Part shown: positions 54,406 to 63,400 of the stretch, piece by piece
How the letters are laid out: every line of letters begins with the position of its first letter
How positions within the stretch are numbered: position 1 is the stretch's first letter
Assembly: GCF_041346945.1 (NCBI RefSeq)
Contig: NZ_CP166850.1
Coordinates: 7,424,501 to 7,488,500, forward strand
Direction: 5' to 3'
Length of the DNA: 64,000 nucleotides
From: Amycolatopsis sp. cg9
GTDB taxonomy: Bacteria; Actinomycetota; Actinomycetes; Mycobacteriales; Pseudonocardiaceae
The notes under the pieces: model-generated
What the model was told of the DNA's origin: nothing
The model's input: only the letters and a program-made list of their open reading frames with translations
The model's database searches: none
Translations under genes and position numbers: made by a program

Positions 54406-55941
54406 TCACGGCTCGCGGGTGAAGACGAAGTGGCCGACGCCCTTCGCCGCGGACCGGACCTGCCAGTCGTCCGGTCCGGTCGCCGGGCCGGCCGCGTACT
54501 GCATCCGGAAGTCCGGTTTGCGCGGGGCCACCGAGGTGTCCAGCCAGTGGTAGTTCACCCGCAGCGCCAGGCTCATCAGCGGGTTCGCCGTCGCGATCCG
54601 CTTCTCGACCAGCTTCACCGCCTCACCGCGGTCGGAGAACTCGTCGAGGATGGCGCACTCGCAGAAGTAGGCCAGGGTGCCGATCTCGCCCGGGCTGGCC
54701 ACGCTCGCCCCGTTCAGCCGCGCGCCGAGCTCGGTGCCGACCCGCGCGTAGTCCTCGGCGCTCGCCCAGTTCCCGAACACCACCGGCGACGGCCACGGCA
54801 GGCCCTGGGCGCCGTCGACCGCGGCCCCGCCCAGCACGAGGACCCCGGTGAGCCCGAGGGCGAGCACCGGCGGCCCGGTCCGCAGCTCCGTCCGCTCGCG
54901 CGCCTGGGCGTACCAGGTGCCGAACGCGGCGACGGCGAACGCGCTCGCCGCGGTCACCGGCGCCACGTAGTACCAGTGGAACGGGCCGACCCCGATGAAC
55001 GAGTAGGCGAGGTAGTAGAGGACCCCGCCGCCGGCCAGCGCCGCGACCGGGCCGAGCGCGGGGAAGAGCGGCCACCGCACCGCGAACCGCGCCGCCGCCC
55101 ACCCGGCGAGCGCGACCACGCCGACCAGCGCCGGCAGGAACGACACGAGCACGGTGACCGGCCAGCCGAGGTAGTACATCACCGGCCCGGTGCTGTAGCT
55201 CCACGGCGCGAACAGCCCCGCCTGCGTCTGCTTGATGGCGAGCGTGTCGGGCACGAACGAGCCGAAGGCGATCCAGCTGACCAGGAACCACGGCGCGGCC
55301 GTCAGCACCGCGCAGCCCGCCGCGGGCAGCAGCCGCCGCCGGATCCCGGGCGCGCTGAGGGCGATCACCACCACGAACACCACGAGGTCGATCCGGGTGA
55401 GGACGGCGAGCCCGGCCACGACGCCGAACCAGAGCGGCCTGCCTTCGAGCGCGAGGACCGTGAGCACGAGCAGCACGGCCGGGATCAGCAGCACTTCCAG
55501 CCCGACCGCGGACAGCACGAACGGGTTCAGCAGCACCAGCGCGACCCCGAGCACCCCGGCCGCGGGCGGCAGCGCCAGCCGGCGGCCGAGCCGCAGCCAC
55601 GCCCACCCGAGCGCGGCGCCGCACGCGACGGTCAGGACGCCGAGCGCGACGACCGGGTGCGGCCCGCCCACCACCCGCGTCACCAGGGTCAGCGCGCCGA
55701 GGAGCAGGACGTTCAGCGGCGACGTCGCGGAGTTCGCCGGCGACCCGGGGATGATGCCCCATTCGCCGTGCGCGGCGAGGTTCTTGGCGTAGGCGAGGGT
55801 GATGTAGGCGTCGTCGGTCAGGCTCCCGCGCACCACCAGGAAGACGGCGGCGCCGAGGACCGCCCCGTAGATCGGCAGCCACCGGCCGCGCGTGCCCGTC
55901 CGGTCTTCGGTCGTTCTGTCCGCGTCAGTCTCCGCCAGCAC
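54406..55941 (-). CDS. GT-C membrane glycosyltransferase
   Basis: A 511-residue polytopic protein with about ten membrane helices. The first outer loop carries DDAYITLAYAKNLAAHGEWG, the acidic motif expected for lipid-phosphate-sugar-using GT-C enzymes; the C-terminal 90 residues are soluble. It probably transfers a sugar to a cell-wall or surface glycan, and some arabinofuranosyltransferases share this layout. The GTG at 55941 has GAGGTGG upstream and is preferred over the ATG at 55965. Confidence 0.8.
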   Translation of the reverse strand: MLAETDADRTTEDRTGTRGRWLPIYGAVLGAAVFLVVRGSLTDDAYITLAYAKNLAAHGEWGIIPGSPANSATSPLNVLLLGALTLVTRVVGGPHPVVALGVLTVACGAALGWAWLRLGRRLALPPAAGVLGVALVLLNPFVLSAVGLEVLLIPAVLLVLTVLALEGRPLWFGVVAGLAVLTRIDLVVFVVVIALSAPGIRRRLLPAAGCAVLTAAPWFLVSWIAFGSFVPDTLAIKQTQAGLFAPWSYSTGPVMYYLGWPVTVLVSFLPALVGVVALAGWAAARFAVRWPLFPALGPVAALAGGGVLYYLAYSFIGVGPFHWYYVAPVTAASAFAVAAFGTWYAQARERTELRTGPPVLALGLTGVLVLGGAAVDGAQGLPWPSPVVFGNWASAEDYARVGTELGARLNGASVASPGEIGTLAYFCECAILDEFSDRGEAVKLVEKRIATANPLMSLALRVNYHWLDTSVAPRKPDFRMQYAAGPATGPDDWQVRSAAKGVGHFVFTREP

Positions 55942-56091
55942 CTGTCCACCTCGCGGAAGCGCCATCGGCGCGGGATCCGCCCTCGTCCCGATCGAAACCG
56001 TCCCCGATCACCGCGGTGGGCGCCCGGAGGTCACCCGATCGTGACACGGTTCGCGTGGGACCGCAGTGTGGCGGCGTTCCATTGTGGAGCG

Positions 56092-57714
56092 TCAGCGCGT
56101 CCGGCGGCGGCTCGCGACGAGGACCAGCGCGATGCCACCGGTGAGCAGCAGGGCGCCGAGGCCGAGGACCGGGCCCAGGTCGGTGCCGGTGCTCGGCAGC
56201 CGGCCGTGGCCGCCCAGCGTGGTCGGGACGGTCGGGTTCGGGCCGGCCGGTGTGGTGCTCGTCTCCGACGATTCCGGCGAGGTGCCGGTCGGGGTGGTGA
56301 CCGTGGTCGAGGTGGCCGTCGTGGTGGTGCCCGACGGGGTCGTGGTGCCGGTGGGGCTCGTGCTGGTGGGGCTCGTGGGGGAGGTGGGCACCGTGGTGGT
56401 GTCCGTCGGGGTGGTGCTGGTGGGCACGGTCGTGGTGCCCGCCGTGGTGCTGGTGGGTGTGGTGCTGGTGGGGGAGGTGGGCACGGTGGTCGTGTCCGTC
56501 GGGGTGGTGCTCGTCGGGGTGGTGGTCATCGGCGCCGTCGTCGAAGTGGTCGGCGTGGTGCTGGTGGTCGGGGTGGTGCTGGTGGGGGAGGTCGGCGAAG
56601 TCGTCGTGGTGGGTGTGGTGGTGGGCGCGGTCGAGGTCGTGGTGACCGTGGTCGTGGTGGTCGGCTCGGGCGGCTTCCCGCAGGAGGGCAGGTCGCCGGT
56701 GAACGGGTACGCGTGGAACTCCTGCCCGCTGCCCTGGCTGGCCCCGGAGCCGTGGACCAGGCTGCCCGCCGTGAAGAAGCGGCCGTTGGTGCCGGGGAGG
56801 GTGACCGTCGTGGTGCCGTCCGGGTTGCCCGCGAGCACGCTGCCCTGGAACATGCCGCTGCCGGTGAGGCGGACCACCCGGGCGTCGGGGAAGTTCCACA
56901 GCAGGCGGGGCCGCAGCCGGTTGAGCGGGTCGGTGTCGTCGAGGCTGCCGCTGTAGGTGTTGATCACCCGGGCCGAGCCGGTCAGGTTGACCAGCACGGT
57001 GGCCCCGTCCGGGATGCCGGCGAACGCGATGCCCTGGGTGGCGCCCCCGGGGCCGGCGACGTCCTGGGTGACGGTGAAGACCTGCAGCGCGGACTTCCCG
57101 TCGCCGGTGAAGAGCGTCTGGTGGTTCTGGTTGACGACGGTCCCGGTCGCCGCGGCCCGCGCGTAGCACTCGCTGGCGGCGGTGAGCTCGGCGCGCAGGC
57201 CCGCGTACGGCTTCATCGCCGCGGTGTCGTGCACGACGGTGCCGATCACGGTGCCGCTGACGCTCCCGGCGTGCCGCACGACCCCGCCCCCGGAGTCGCC
57301 CACGGCGTCGAGCCGCTGCCCGTCGGCGACCGAGAGGTCCCCGCCGACGGTCAGGAAGTCGGCCCCGTCCGGCGGCGGAACCCGCGACCCGACCCCGGCG
57401 ACGCCGACGTTGTAGATCGACGAGCCGGCGGTCTTCCGCAGCGTGAAGTCCCCGCCGACGACCACCCGCCCTTCCGCCTCGGCGGCACTGCCGGTGACGC
57501 GCATGTCGCCGCCGGCGAAGACGTTGATGGCGTTGTCCCGCCCGGCGAACGCCCCGTTGCCGACCGGCGGGTAGGTCCCGGGGCACGTCCCGGGCACGCA
57601 CGGCCCGAGCCCCCCGGGCAGCGGATCGGCGGCCGCGGGCCGCCCCGCGGGGATCGAAAGGACCACGAGCCCGCAGGCCGCCAGCGCCGCGAGGGCGGCA
57701 TGGGTCACGCGCAC
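56092..57714 (-). CDS. LPXTG surface protein with choice-of-anchor A domain
   Basis: A 540-residue cell-wall-anchored protein. Signal peptide (about 1-30), then a choice-of-anchor A domain ([43 protein letters not shown]) to about 350, a Thr/Pro/Ser-rich stalk of about 130 residues with repeated [14 protein letters not shown] units, and the sorting signal LPSTG (about 506-510) with hydrophobic stretch and Arg tail. Sortase should link it to peptidoglycan. Likely an adhesin or spore-coat-like surface protein. GGGGAGG precedes the GTG at 57714. Confidence 0.9.
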   Translation of the reverse strand: MRVTHAALAALAACGLVVLSIPAGRPAAADPLPGGLGPCVPGTCPGTYPPVGNGAFAGRDNAINVFAGGDMRVTGSAAEAEGRVVVGGDFTLRKTAGSSIYNVGVAGVGSRVPPPDGADFLTVGGDLSVADGQRLDAVGDSGGGVVRHAGSVSGTVIGTVVHDTAAMKPYAGLRAELTAASECYARAAATGTVVNQNHQTLFTGDGKSALQVFTVTQDVAGPGGATQGIAFAGIPDGATVLVNLTGSARVINTYSGSLDDTDPLNRLRPRLLWNFPDARVVRLTGSGMFQGSVLAGNPDGTTTVTLPGTNGRFFTAGSLVHGSGASQGSGQEFHAYPFTGDLPSCGKPPEPTTTTTVTTTSTAPTTTPTTTTSPTSPTSTTPTTSTTPTTSTTAPMTTTPTSTTPTDTTTVPTSPTSTTPTSTTAGTTTVPTSTTPTDTTTVPTSPTSPTSTSPTGTTTPSGTTTTATSTTVTTPTGTSPESSETSTTPAGPNPTVPTTLGGHGRLPSTGTDLGPVLGLGALLLTGGIALVLVASRRRTR

Positions 57715-58130
57715 GGGACCTCCCCTGTCCACAGTGGACTTTCCGTGCCGGACGATAGCGCCAGCTCAGGCCGGGTGCCCGCCGATCCACCCGATCGGGG
57801 AGTGTCGTGACGTGGCCGCGGGGCCGGTCGGGTCGCCACTGCTGCGGGGCTGGCGGATCGCCACCGTCGCGGGTGCGGCCGGATCGCTACCGCCGCGGGG
57901 CGTGGCGGCCTCGGCGAGATCTCCGGCTCGCGCCCAGGCGCCGGCGCTCGGCGCGCGGCCTGCTTGGCACCGCACCGCGCGCACCTGATGGCGGCGGCAC
58001 GTTCGTCCGCGAAAGTGCCCGGCAGCGCATTGAAGCGGCCCCGGCCGGCCCACGAAGAGCCAGGTCAACGCACGAGCCATGCCTGGACGAGCCTGCCCGC
58101 GCTCAGGAAACCCGGCTCAGGAAACCCGGC
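57715..58130. other. Intergenic region upstream of the LPXTG gene
   Basis: No convincing gene in 416 bases. A minus-strand frame at 57766-58080 lacks a ribosome site and has an Arg/Ala composition typical of chance frames. The region holds a GTCCACWGTGGAC palindrome and the start of a 14-bp tandem array. Confidence 0.5.
57727..57739. repeat. GTCCACWGTGGAC palindrome, copy 4 (intergenic)
   Basis: GTCCACAGTGGAC, 13 bases upstream of the LPXTG start codon. It is the only intergenic copy, and just overlaps the leader region. Confidence 0.65.
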
Positions 58131-58142
58131 TCAGGAAATCCG
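58101..58142. repeat. Three 14-bp tandem repeats at the STAS gene end
   Basis: GCTCAGGAAACCCG twice, then GCTCAGGAAATCCG. The third unit contains the stop codon and last codons of the minus-strand STAS gene, so each unit brings an in-frame-like TGA. Confidence 0.85.
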
Positions 58143-58517
58143 GCGGTCCTCCGGCCACGCCTCCGCCACCGCCGCCTGGGCGGCGGCCCGGCCCGGGTGC
58201 AGGGGGAGCAGCTCGTCCAGGCCGAGGATGTGCAGCGGCCGGGCGACCGCCACGTCGTCCGGCGCGATCGCGAAGGCCACGTTGAGCGCGTCGGCGTCGC
58301 GGTGCGCCTCGACCAGGACGCTGAAGACCGTCGAGTCGCAGAACGTGGTCTCGGTGAGGTCCGCGACGACCCCGCGCGCCCTGGCGCGGATCGGGGCCAG
58401 CAGCCGGTCGCGGAGGCGGCGGGCCGTGCCCAGGTCGAGTTCGCCGGTGCAGTGGACCGTGACGACTCCGGCGTCCGTCCTGGTGGAGAGCTCGGGCGCG
58501 CTGCAGTGCTCGGTCAT
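58131..58517 (-). CDS. STAS-domain anti-sigma factor antagonist
   Basis: A 128-residue single STAS domain. TVHCTGELDLGTAR starts the fold, and FCDSTVFSVLVEAH carries the phosphorylatable Ser62 typical of SpoIIAA/RsbV-type antagonists. Dephosphorylated, it should release a SigB/SigF-type sigma factor from its anti-sigma kinase; the partner is not in the window. GGGAGG precedes the ATG at 58517. Divergent from the MerR/B12 gene. Confidence 0.88.
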   Translation of the reverse strand: MTEHCSAPELSTRTDAGVVTVHCTGELDLGTARRLRDRLLAPIRARARGVVADLTETTFCDSTVFSVLVEAHRDADALNVAFAIAPDDVAVARPLHILGLDELLPLHPGRAAAQAAVAEAWPEDRRIS

Positions 58518-58855
58518 CGGTTCCTCCCAGTCGTCCCCTGGACGGGTTGATACCCGGGGCGGCGTGAGATCACTCGTCGGCGGCGTGTCGCTGCGACATC
58601 CGGGCGATAGCGATGCGCAAGCGTTGCGACCGGGTATACCGTATTTGGGCAGCACCACCGTTTCCCGGCACATCGCCGGCCGCGCCGGAAGCCACGCCCC
58701 GCGGCCGGCCGGACCCGGTCGACGCGGGCCGGGTCACCGGCGCCTCGCGGCGCCGACGGGGGACGCGGCAGGCCATCGCCCCGCCGCCGCGTCCCCCCTC
58801 GAACCGGGCGTCGCTAAGCTTCGGCGGTTCGCCGTCCGTGAGGCGAAGGGAAGCG
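58518..58855. other. Divergent intergenic region between STAS and MerR/B12 genes
   Basis: These 338 bases hold a TGTCG-CTG-CGACA dyad (58586-58598) and two GGGTAT boxes, one on each strand (minus 58550-58555; plus 58632-58637), which is the -10 form used by SigB/SigF-type holoenzymes. Neither has a clear GTTT -35 box at the right distance. No gene is seen here. Confidence 0.45.
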
Positions 58856-59719
58856 GTGGAAGCCAAGAACGTCGACGCAGGAGCCTGGGCACCCGGCAAA
58901 GTCGCCGAGCTGCTGGGCGTCTCGCCCGTGACGCTGCGCAGCTGGAGCGCGCGGTACGGGATCGGCCCGCCGGCCGGCGCCGGACGCCACCGCCGCTATT
59001 CCGACGCCGACGTCCGCCGCCTGCAGCAGATGCAGCGGCTGGTCGCACGGGGCATGCCGGTGCGCGAAGCGGCGGCCGCGGCCTTCGGCGGCGAAGCGGA
59101 CGCGCCCGAGATCCCGGCGGCCGACCGGGCGCGCGAGCTCGCGGACGCGGCGGAGGAGCTGCGGTCCGCGACGGTGGCCGGCCTCCTGGACGAAACGCTC
59201 GGCACCCTCGGCCCGGCCGCGGCCTGGACCGACGTCCTGGCCCCGGTCCTGCGCGGCCTCGGCGACCGCTGGCAGCGCGGCGACGTGTGCTTCGCCTCGG
59301 AGTGGGCGCTCACGACGGAGATCTCGCTGGCGTTCGAGCGCTTCAGCGCCCGCTTCCCGGCGGCGGTCCCGGGCCGGCCGGTGCTGCTGGCTTGCTGCCC
59401 GGCCGAGCGGCACTCGCTGCCGATGGAGGCCCTGCGGGCGACGCTGGCGGAGGCGGGGATCCCGGTGGCCTACCTGGGCCAGCTCGTCCCGGCTGAGGCG
59501 CTGGCGGACCTGGCGGCCCGCCTCGACCCGGTCCTGGTGATCCTGTGGTCGATGACCCCGCCGACCGCGGACGACCTGCTGGCGGACCGGGTGCGAGCCC
59601 TCGGCCGCCCGGTCGGCACGGCGGGCCCGGGCTGGGAGAACCTGGGCGACCGCGGCTACGCGCGGGTCAACGACCTCGAGGCCGCGGTCGAGCTGGCGGC
59701 GGAACACACCGAGGTGTAG
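58856..59719 (+). CDS. MerR-type regulator with B12-binding domain (CarH-like, altered motif)
   Basis: A 287-residue regulator. MerR HTH (about 10-70: PGKVAELLGVSPVTLRSWSA), helical bundle (about 90-165) and B12-binding Rossmann domain (about 175-285; CPAERHSLP with the cobalt-ligand-type His186). In CarH photoreceptors the bundle carries a Wx9EH motif over the cobalamin. Here it reads W139-x9-E149-W150, so the His is Trp and the residue after W139 is Gln. Light sensing may therefore be altered or lost. The GTG at 58856 follows AAGGGAA. Divergent from the STAS gene. Confidence 0.85.
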   Translation: MEAKNVDAGAWAPGKVAELLGVSPVTLRSWSARYGIGPPAGAGRHRRYSDADVRRLQQMQRLVARGMPVREAAAAAFGGEADAPEIPAADRARELADAAEELRSATVAGLLDETLGTLGPAAAWTDVLAPVLRGLGDRWQRGDVCFASEWALTTEISLAFERFSARFPAAVPGRPVLLACCPAERHSLPMEALRATLAEAGIPVAYLGQLVPAEALADLAARLDPVLVILWSMTPPTADDLLADRVRALGRPVGTAGPGWENLGDRGYARVNDLEAAVELAAEHTEV

Positions 59720-59733
59720 CAAAACGCCCGGAA

Positions 59734-59768
59734 GCCACCATCGCGGCATCCCGTGCCCCGATGGTGGC
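59734..59768. terminator. Hairpin between convergent genes
   Basis: GCCACCATCG (59734-59743) pairs with CGATGGTGGC (59759-59768) around a 15-base loop; flanking bases extend the stem imperfectly. It starts 14 bases after the MerR/B12 stop and ends 20 bases before the SRPBCC stop, so it may serve both genes. Confidence 0.65.
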
Positions 59769-59788
59769 CTTCGGAGGCCTTGCCCGCG

Positions 59789-60223
59789 TCAGGTCAGCTT
59801 CTCGAGCGCCCGGGTCAGCTCCGGCACCACCTCGTCGCCGAGGCGCTCGAACTCGCGCTTCAGCAGCGGTCCGGCCAGCTTCGCCAGGCCGTGGAACTCG
59901 ATCTTCGCCTGGTACCGCACCTTCGTCCCGCCCGCGTCCGGCGTCAGCGTGAAGTCGTCGGTCGAGGTGGCCGTCTTGTTCGAGCCCACGAACGTCACCC
60001 GCCCCGGCTCGCGGCGGGTCAGCCGGTAGTCCAGCTCCGTCTCCCGGCCGCGGAACTCCGACACGTTGTGCCACCGCGCCCCGACCTCGATCGGGCCCGC
60101 GTCGGTCCGGGTGCACGACTTCGTGCCCGGGTCCCACTCCTCGGTGTGCGCGAAATCCTGCAGGTACCCCGCGACGGCGTCGACCGGAGCCGCCACCGTC
60201 ACCGTTCGTTCGACCTCGACCAC
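59789..60223 (-). CDS. SRPBCC/polyketide-cyclase-like protein
   Basis: A 144-residue single START-like helix-grip domain (VERTVTVAAPVDAVAGYLQD at the start, WDPGTKSC, a long C-terminal helix). Such proteins bind hydrophobic ligands in a central cavity. No catalytic role can be assigned. The GTG start at 60223 follows AGGAGG. Confidence 0.85.
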   Translation of the reverse strand: MVEVERTVTVAAPVDAVAGYLQDFAHTEEWDPGTKSCTRTDAGPIEVGARWHNVSEFRGRETELDYRLTRREPGRVTFVGSNKTATSTDDFTLTPDAGGTKVRYQAKIEFHGLAKLAGPLLKREFERLGDEVVPELTRALEKLT

Positions 60224-60416
60224 GACGCCTCCTGGGGGATTCGGTGCGGGTTCGATGCAACCGTACCGAGCACCGCTCAGCGGGGCACGATGACCGCTTC
60301 GCAGACATCGATGTCATTTTTCCTAATTCTTGTCCGCCTTGTCTTCTTGACCGCTCCGACGCGCTCAGCGGAAGCTTCCTGGCAACGTTGTCAGCCGGTC
60401 GGGAAACGGAGTTCGC
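60224..60416. promoter_or_regulatory. Promoter region of the GH2 gene with two palindromes
   Basis: Contains the perfect palindromes GACATCGATGTC (60304-60315) and GGAAGCTTCC (60370-60379), and between them an A/T-rich stretch (TTTTTCCTAATTCTTG) that is unusual here. Both are candidate operators for the glycosidase gene 40-110 bases downstream. Confidence 0.5.
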
Positions 60417-63400
60417 ATGGCCGAGGAGTACGGCATCACCGCAGATGTCGAGCCCGCGGAGATCGCCGCCGTGTCGCGGCGGCACGTCTTGGCCGCCGGG
60501 ACCGGGCTGCTCGCCGGGTTCGGGCTCGCGGCGGTCCTGCCCGGGGTCGCGTCGGCCGCGCCCGCGGTGGCCGGGAAGACCGACCTCGCGCTCTTCCGGC
60601 CGGTCCAGGTCTCCTCGACCGCCTACGCCGCCACCCCGGCCGAGTTCGCCGTCGACGGCCTCGCGCAGGTCGGCGTCCGCGGCTCCGGCTGGCGCGCCGC
60701 CCCGGGCGACGGCCAGTGGATCGTCGTCGACCTCCAGGCCGCCTGCCGCGTCGTCTCCGTCGTGCTGACCTTCGAGGCGCGGCCCGGCGACCCGGCGTTC
60801 GACGCGAGCGCGTCCCGCAGCCGCACCAGCGGTGCCGAAGTCCAGTCGAGCTACGCGACGGCGTTCGACCTCGACGTCTCCGACGACGGCCGGGCCTGGC
60901 GCACGGTCCACCACACCGACGCCGGCACCGGCGGCGTCGTGACGATCCCCCTCGCCGTCACCGCGCGCTGGGTCCGCTTCACCGCGAGCCGCCGCTCGAC
61001 GACCAACCCGCTGGGCCTCAACGGCTTCCAGGTCTTCGGCACCGGCCCGCGCAACCGCCCGGCGGTGCACGGCTGGACGAGCTTCCCGGTCCGCCCGCAC
61101 GACGACCCGCCCGCGCTCGCCGTGGCGCCCGACGGCACCGTGCCGCTCGAATCCGGCTGGGTGCTCACGATGGACGACTGGGCCCCCACCGGCGACGGCA
61201 AAGCGCTTTCCGGCTCCACTGTGGACACCCGTGGCTGGCTGCCGGCCACCGTACCCGGTACCGTGCTGGCTTCGCTCGTGGAGCAGGGGCAGCTGCCCGA
61301 CCCGGTGTCCGGGCTGAACAACCTGCACGTACCGGAAGCGCTTTCCCGCCACGCCTGGTGGTACCGCCGCCGCTTCGGCCTCCCGCGCGGCCTCGACACC
61401 TCGCCCGGCCGGCACGTCTGGCTCGAGTTCGACGGCGTCAACCACGAAGCGCAGATCTGGCTCAACGGCGCCGAAATCGGCACGCAGAGCCATCCGTTCG
61501 GCCGCGGCGCCTTCGACGTCACGGCGGCGCTGCGCCGGTCCGGCGACCAGGCGCTCGCCGTGAAGATCTCGCCGATGCCGCGCCCCGGCAGCCCGGGGGA
61601 CAAGGGCGCCGACGGCAGCTCCTGGGTCGACGCGGGCGGCACCATGTTCGACAACTCGCCGACCTACCTCGCGGTCTCCGGCTGGGACTGGATGCCCGCG
61701 GTGCGCGACCGCGCGTCGGGGATCTGGGACCACGTCCGCCTGCGCTCGACCGGTGCCGCCGTGCTCGGCGACGTCCGCGCCGACACGAAGGTGCCCGGCG
61801 ACGGCACCGCCGAGGTGACGCTCACCGTCCCGGTCCGCAACGCCGCCGCGACCGCCCAGCGCGTCCAGGTCAGCGCCGCGTTCGGCCCGGTCAGCGTGTC
61901 GAGCACGGTGACCGTCCCGGCCGGGCAGAGCACCGATGTCGTGTTCCCGAAGCAGGTCGTGAAGAACCCGAAGCTGTGGTGGCCCAACGGCTACGGCGAC
62001 CCGGACCTGTACGACCTGACCCTCACCGCCGCGATCGGCGCCACCACCAGCGACCGCCGGACCGTCAAGATCGGCCTGCGCGAGATCGGCTACCAGTACG
62101 ACCTGCCGATCGTCATCGCCGACGGCCGCGCTACCCAGACCGTCGACCTCGGCCCGCAGAACGCCCGGTTCGTCCGGATGCAGGGCCTCAAGCGCGCGAC
62201 CGGCTGGGGGTTCTCGCTCTGGACGCTGGCCGTGCCCGGCAGTTCGGGGACCGATCTCGCGCAGGGCAAGCCGTCCTCGTCGTCGTCGGTGGCCGACGGC
62301 AACCCGCCCGAGCGGGCCTTCGACGGCGACCCGGACACGCGCTGGACGTCGGCCTACGAGGACGACCAGTGGCTGCAGGTCGACCTCGGCACCGCGACGG
62401 CGTTCGACAAGGTCGTCCTGACCTGGGAAACCGCCTACGCCGCGACCTTCAAGATCCAGGTGTCGCAGGACGGCGAAGCCTGGACCGACGCGGCTTCGGT
62501 GGACAACAGCCCGAAGCCGCTGACGTTCCTGGTCAACGGCGTCAAGATCTTCGCCCGCGGCGGCAGCTGGGGCTGGGACGAGCTGCTGCGCCGGATGCCG
62601 GCCGAGCGCACCGACGCCGTCGTCGCGATGCACCGCGACATGAACTTCACGCTGATCCGCAACTGGGTGGGCTCGTCGTACCGGCAGGAGCTGTTCGACG
62701 CCTGCGACAAGTACGGGATCCTGCTGTGGAACGAGTTCTGGGACGGCTGGTCGACCGACCCGGCCAACCACGACGTCTTCCTGGCGCAGGCGAAGGACAC
62801 CGTGCTGCGCTACCGCCACCACGCGTGCGCGACGGTCTGGTTCGGCTGCAACGAAGGCACCCCGCCGCCGGTGATCGACAACGCGCTGCGTGACATCGTC
62901 CAGTCGAGCACCGACCTGCTCTACCAGGGCAACTCCGCGGGCGGCGTGATCACCGGCGACGGCCCGTACTACTGGCAGGACCCGAAGCGGTACTTCACCG
63001 GCGAGGCGACCGGCGGCAAGGCCGGGTTCTGGAGCGAGATCGGGCTGCCGACCGTCTCGGTCGTCGAGAGCATGCGCAACCTGGTCGGGAAGGACGACCC
63101 GGGCTGGCCGATCGGCGCGCCGTGGTTCCTGCACGACTGGTCGACCAACGGCAACCAGTCCCCGCAGAGCTACCTGGCGGCGATCGACGCGCGGCTGGCG
63201 CCGTCGACGAGCCTCGCGGAGTTCTGCCGCAAGGCGCAGTTCGTCAACTACGAGAGCATGCGCGCGATCTTCGAGGCGTGGAACGCGAAGCTGTGGGCGG
63301 ACGCCACCGGCGTGCTGCTGTGGATGTCGCACCCGGCGTGGCACAGCACGGTCTGGCAGACCTACGACTACGACCTCGACGTCAACGGCAGCTACTACGG

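Noticed and set aside
57766..58080. A 104-codon minus-strand frame in the gap before the LPXTG gene
   Set aside because: No ribosome site, Arg/Ala-rich, no recognisable fold; treated as chance.
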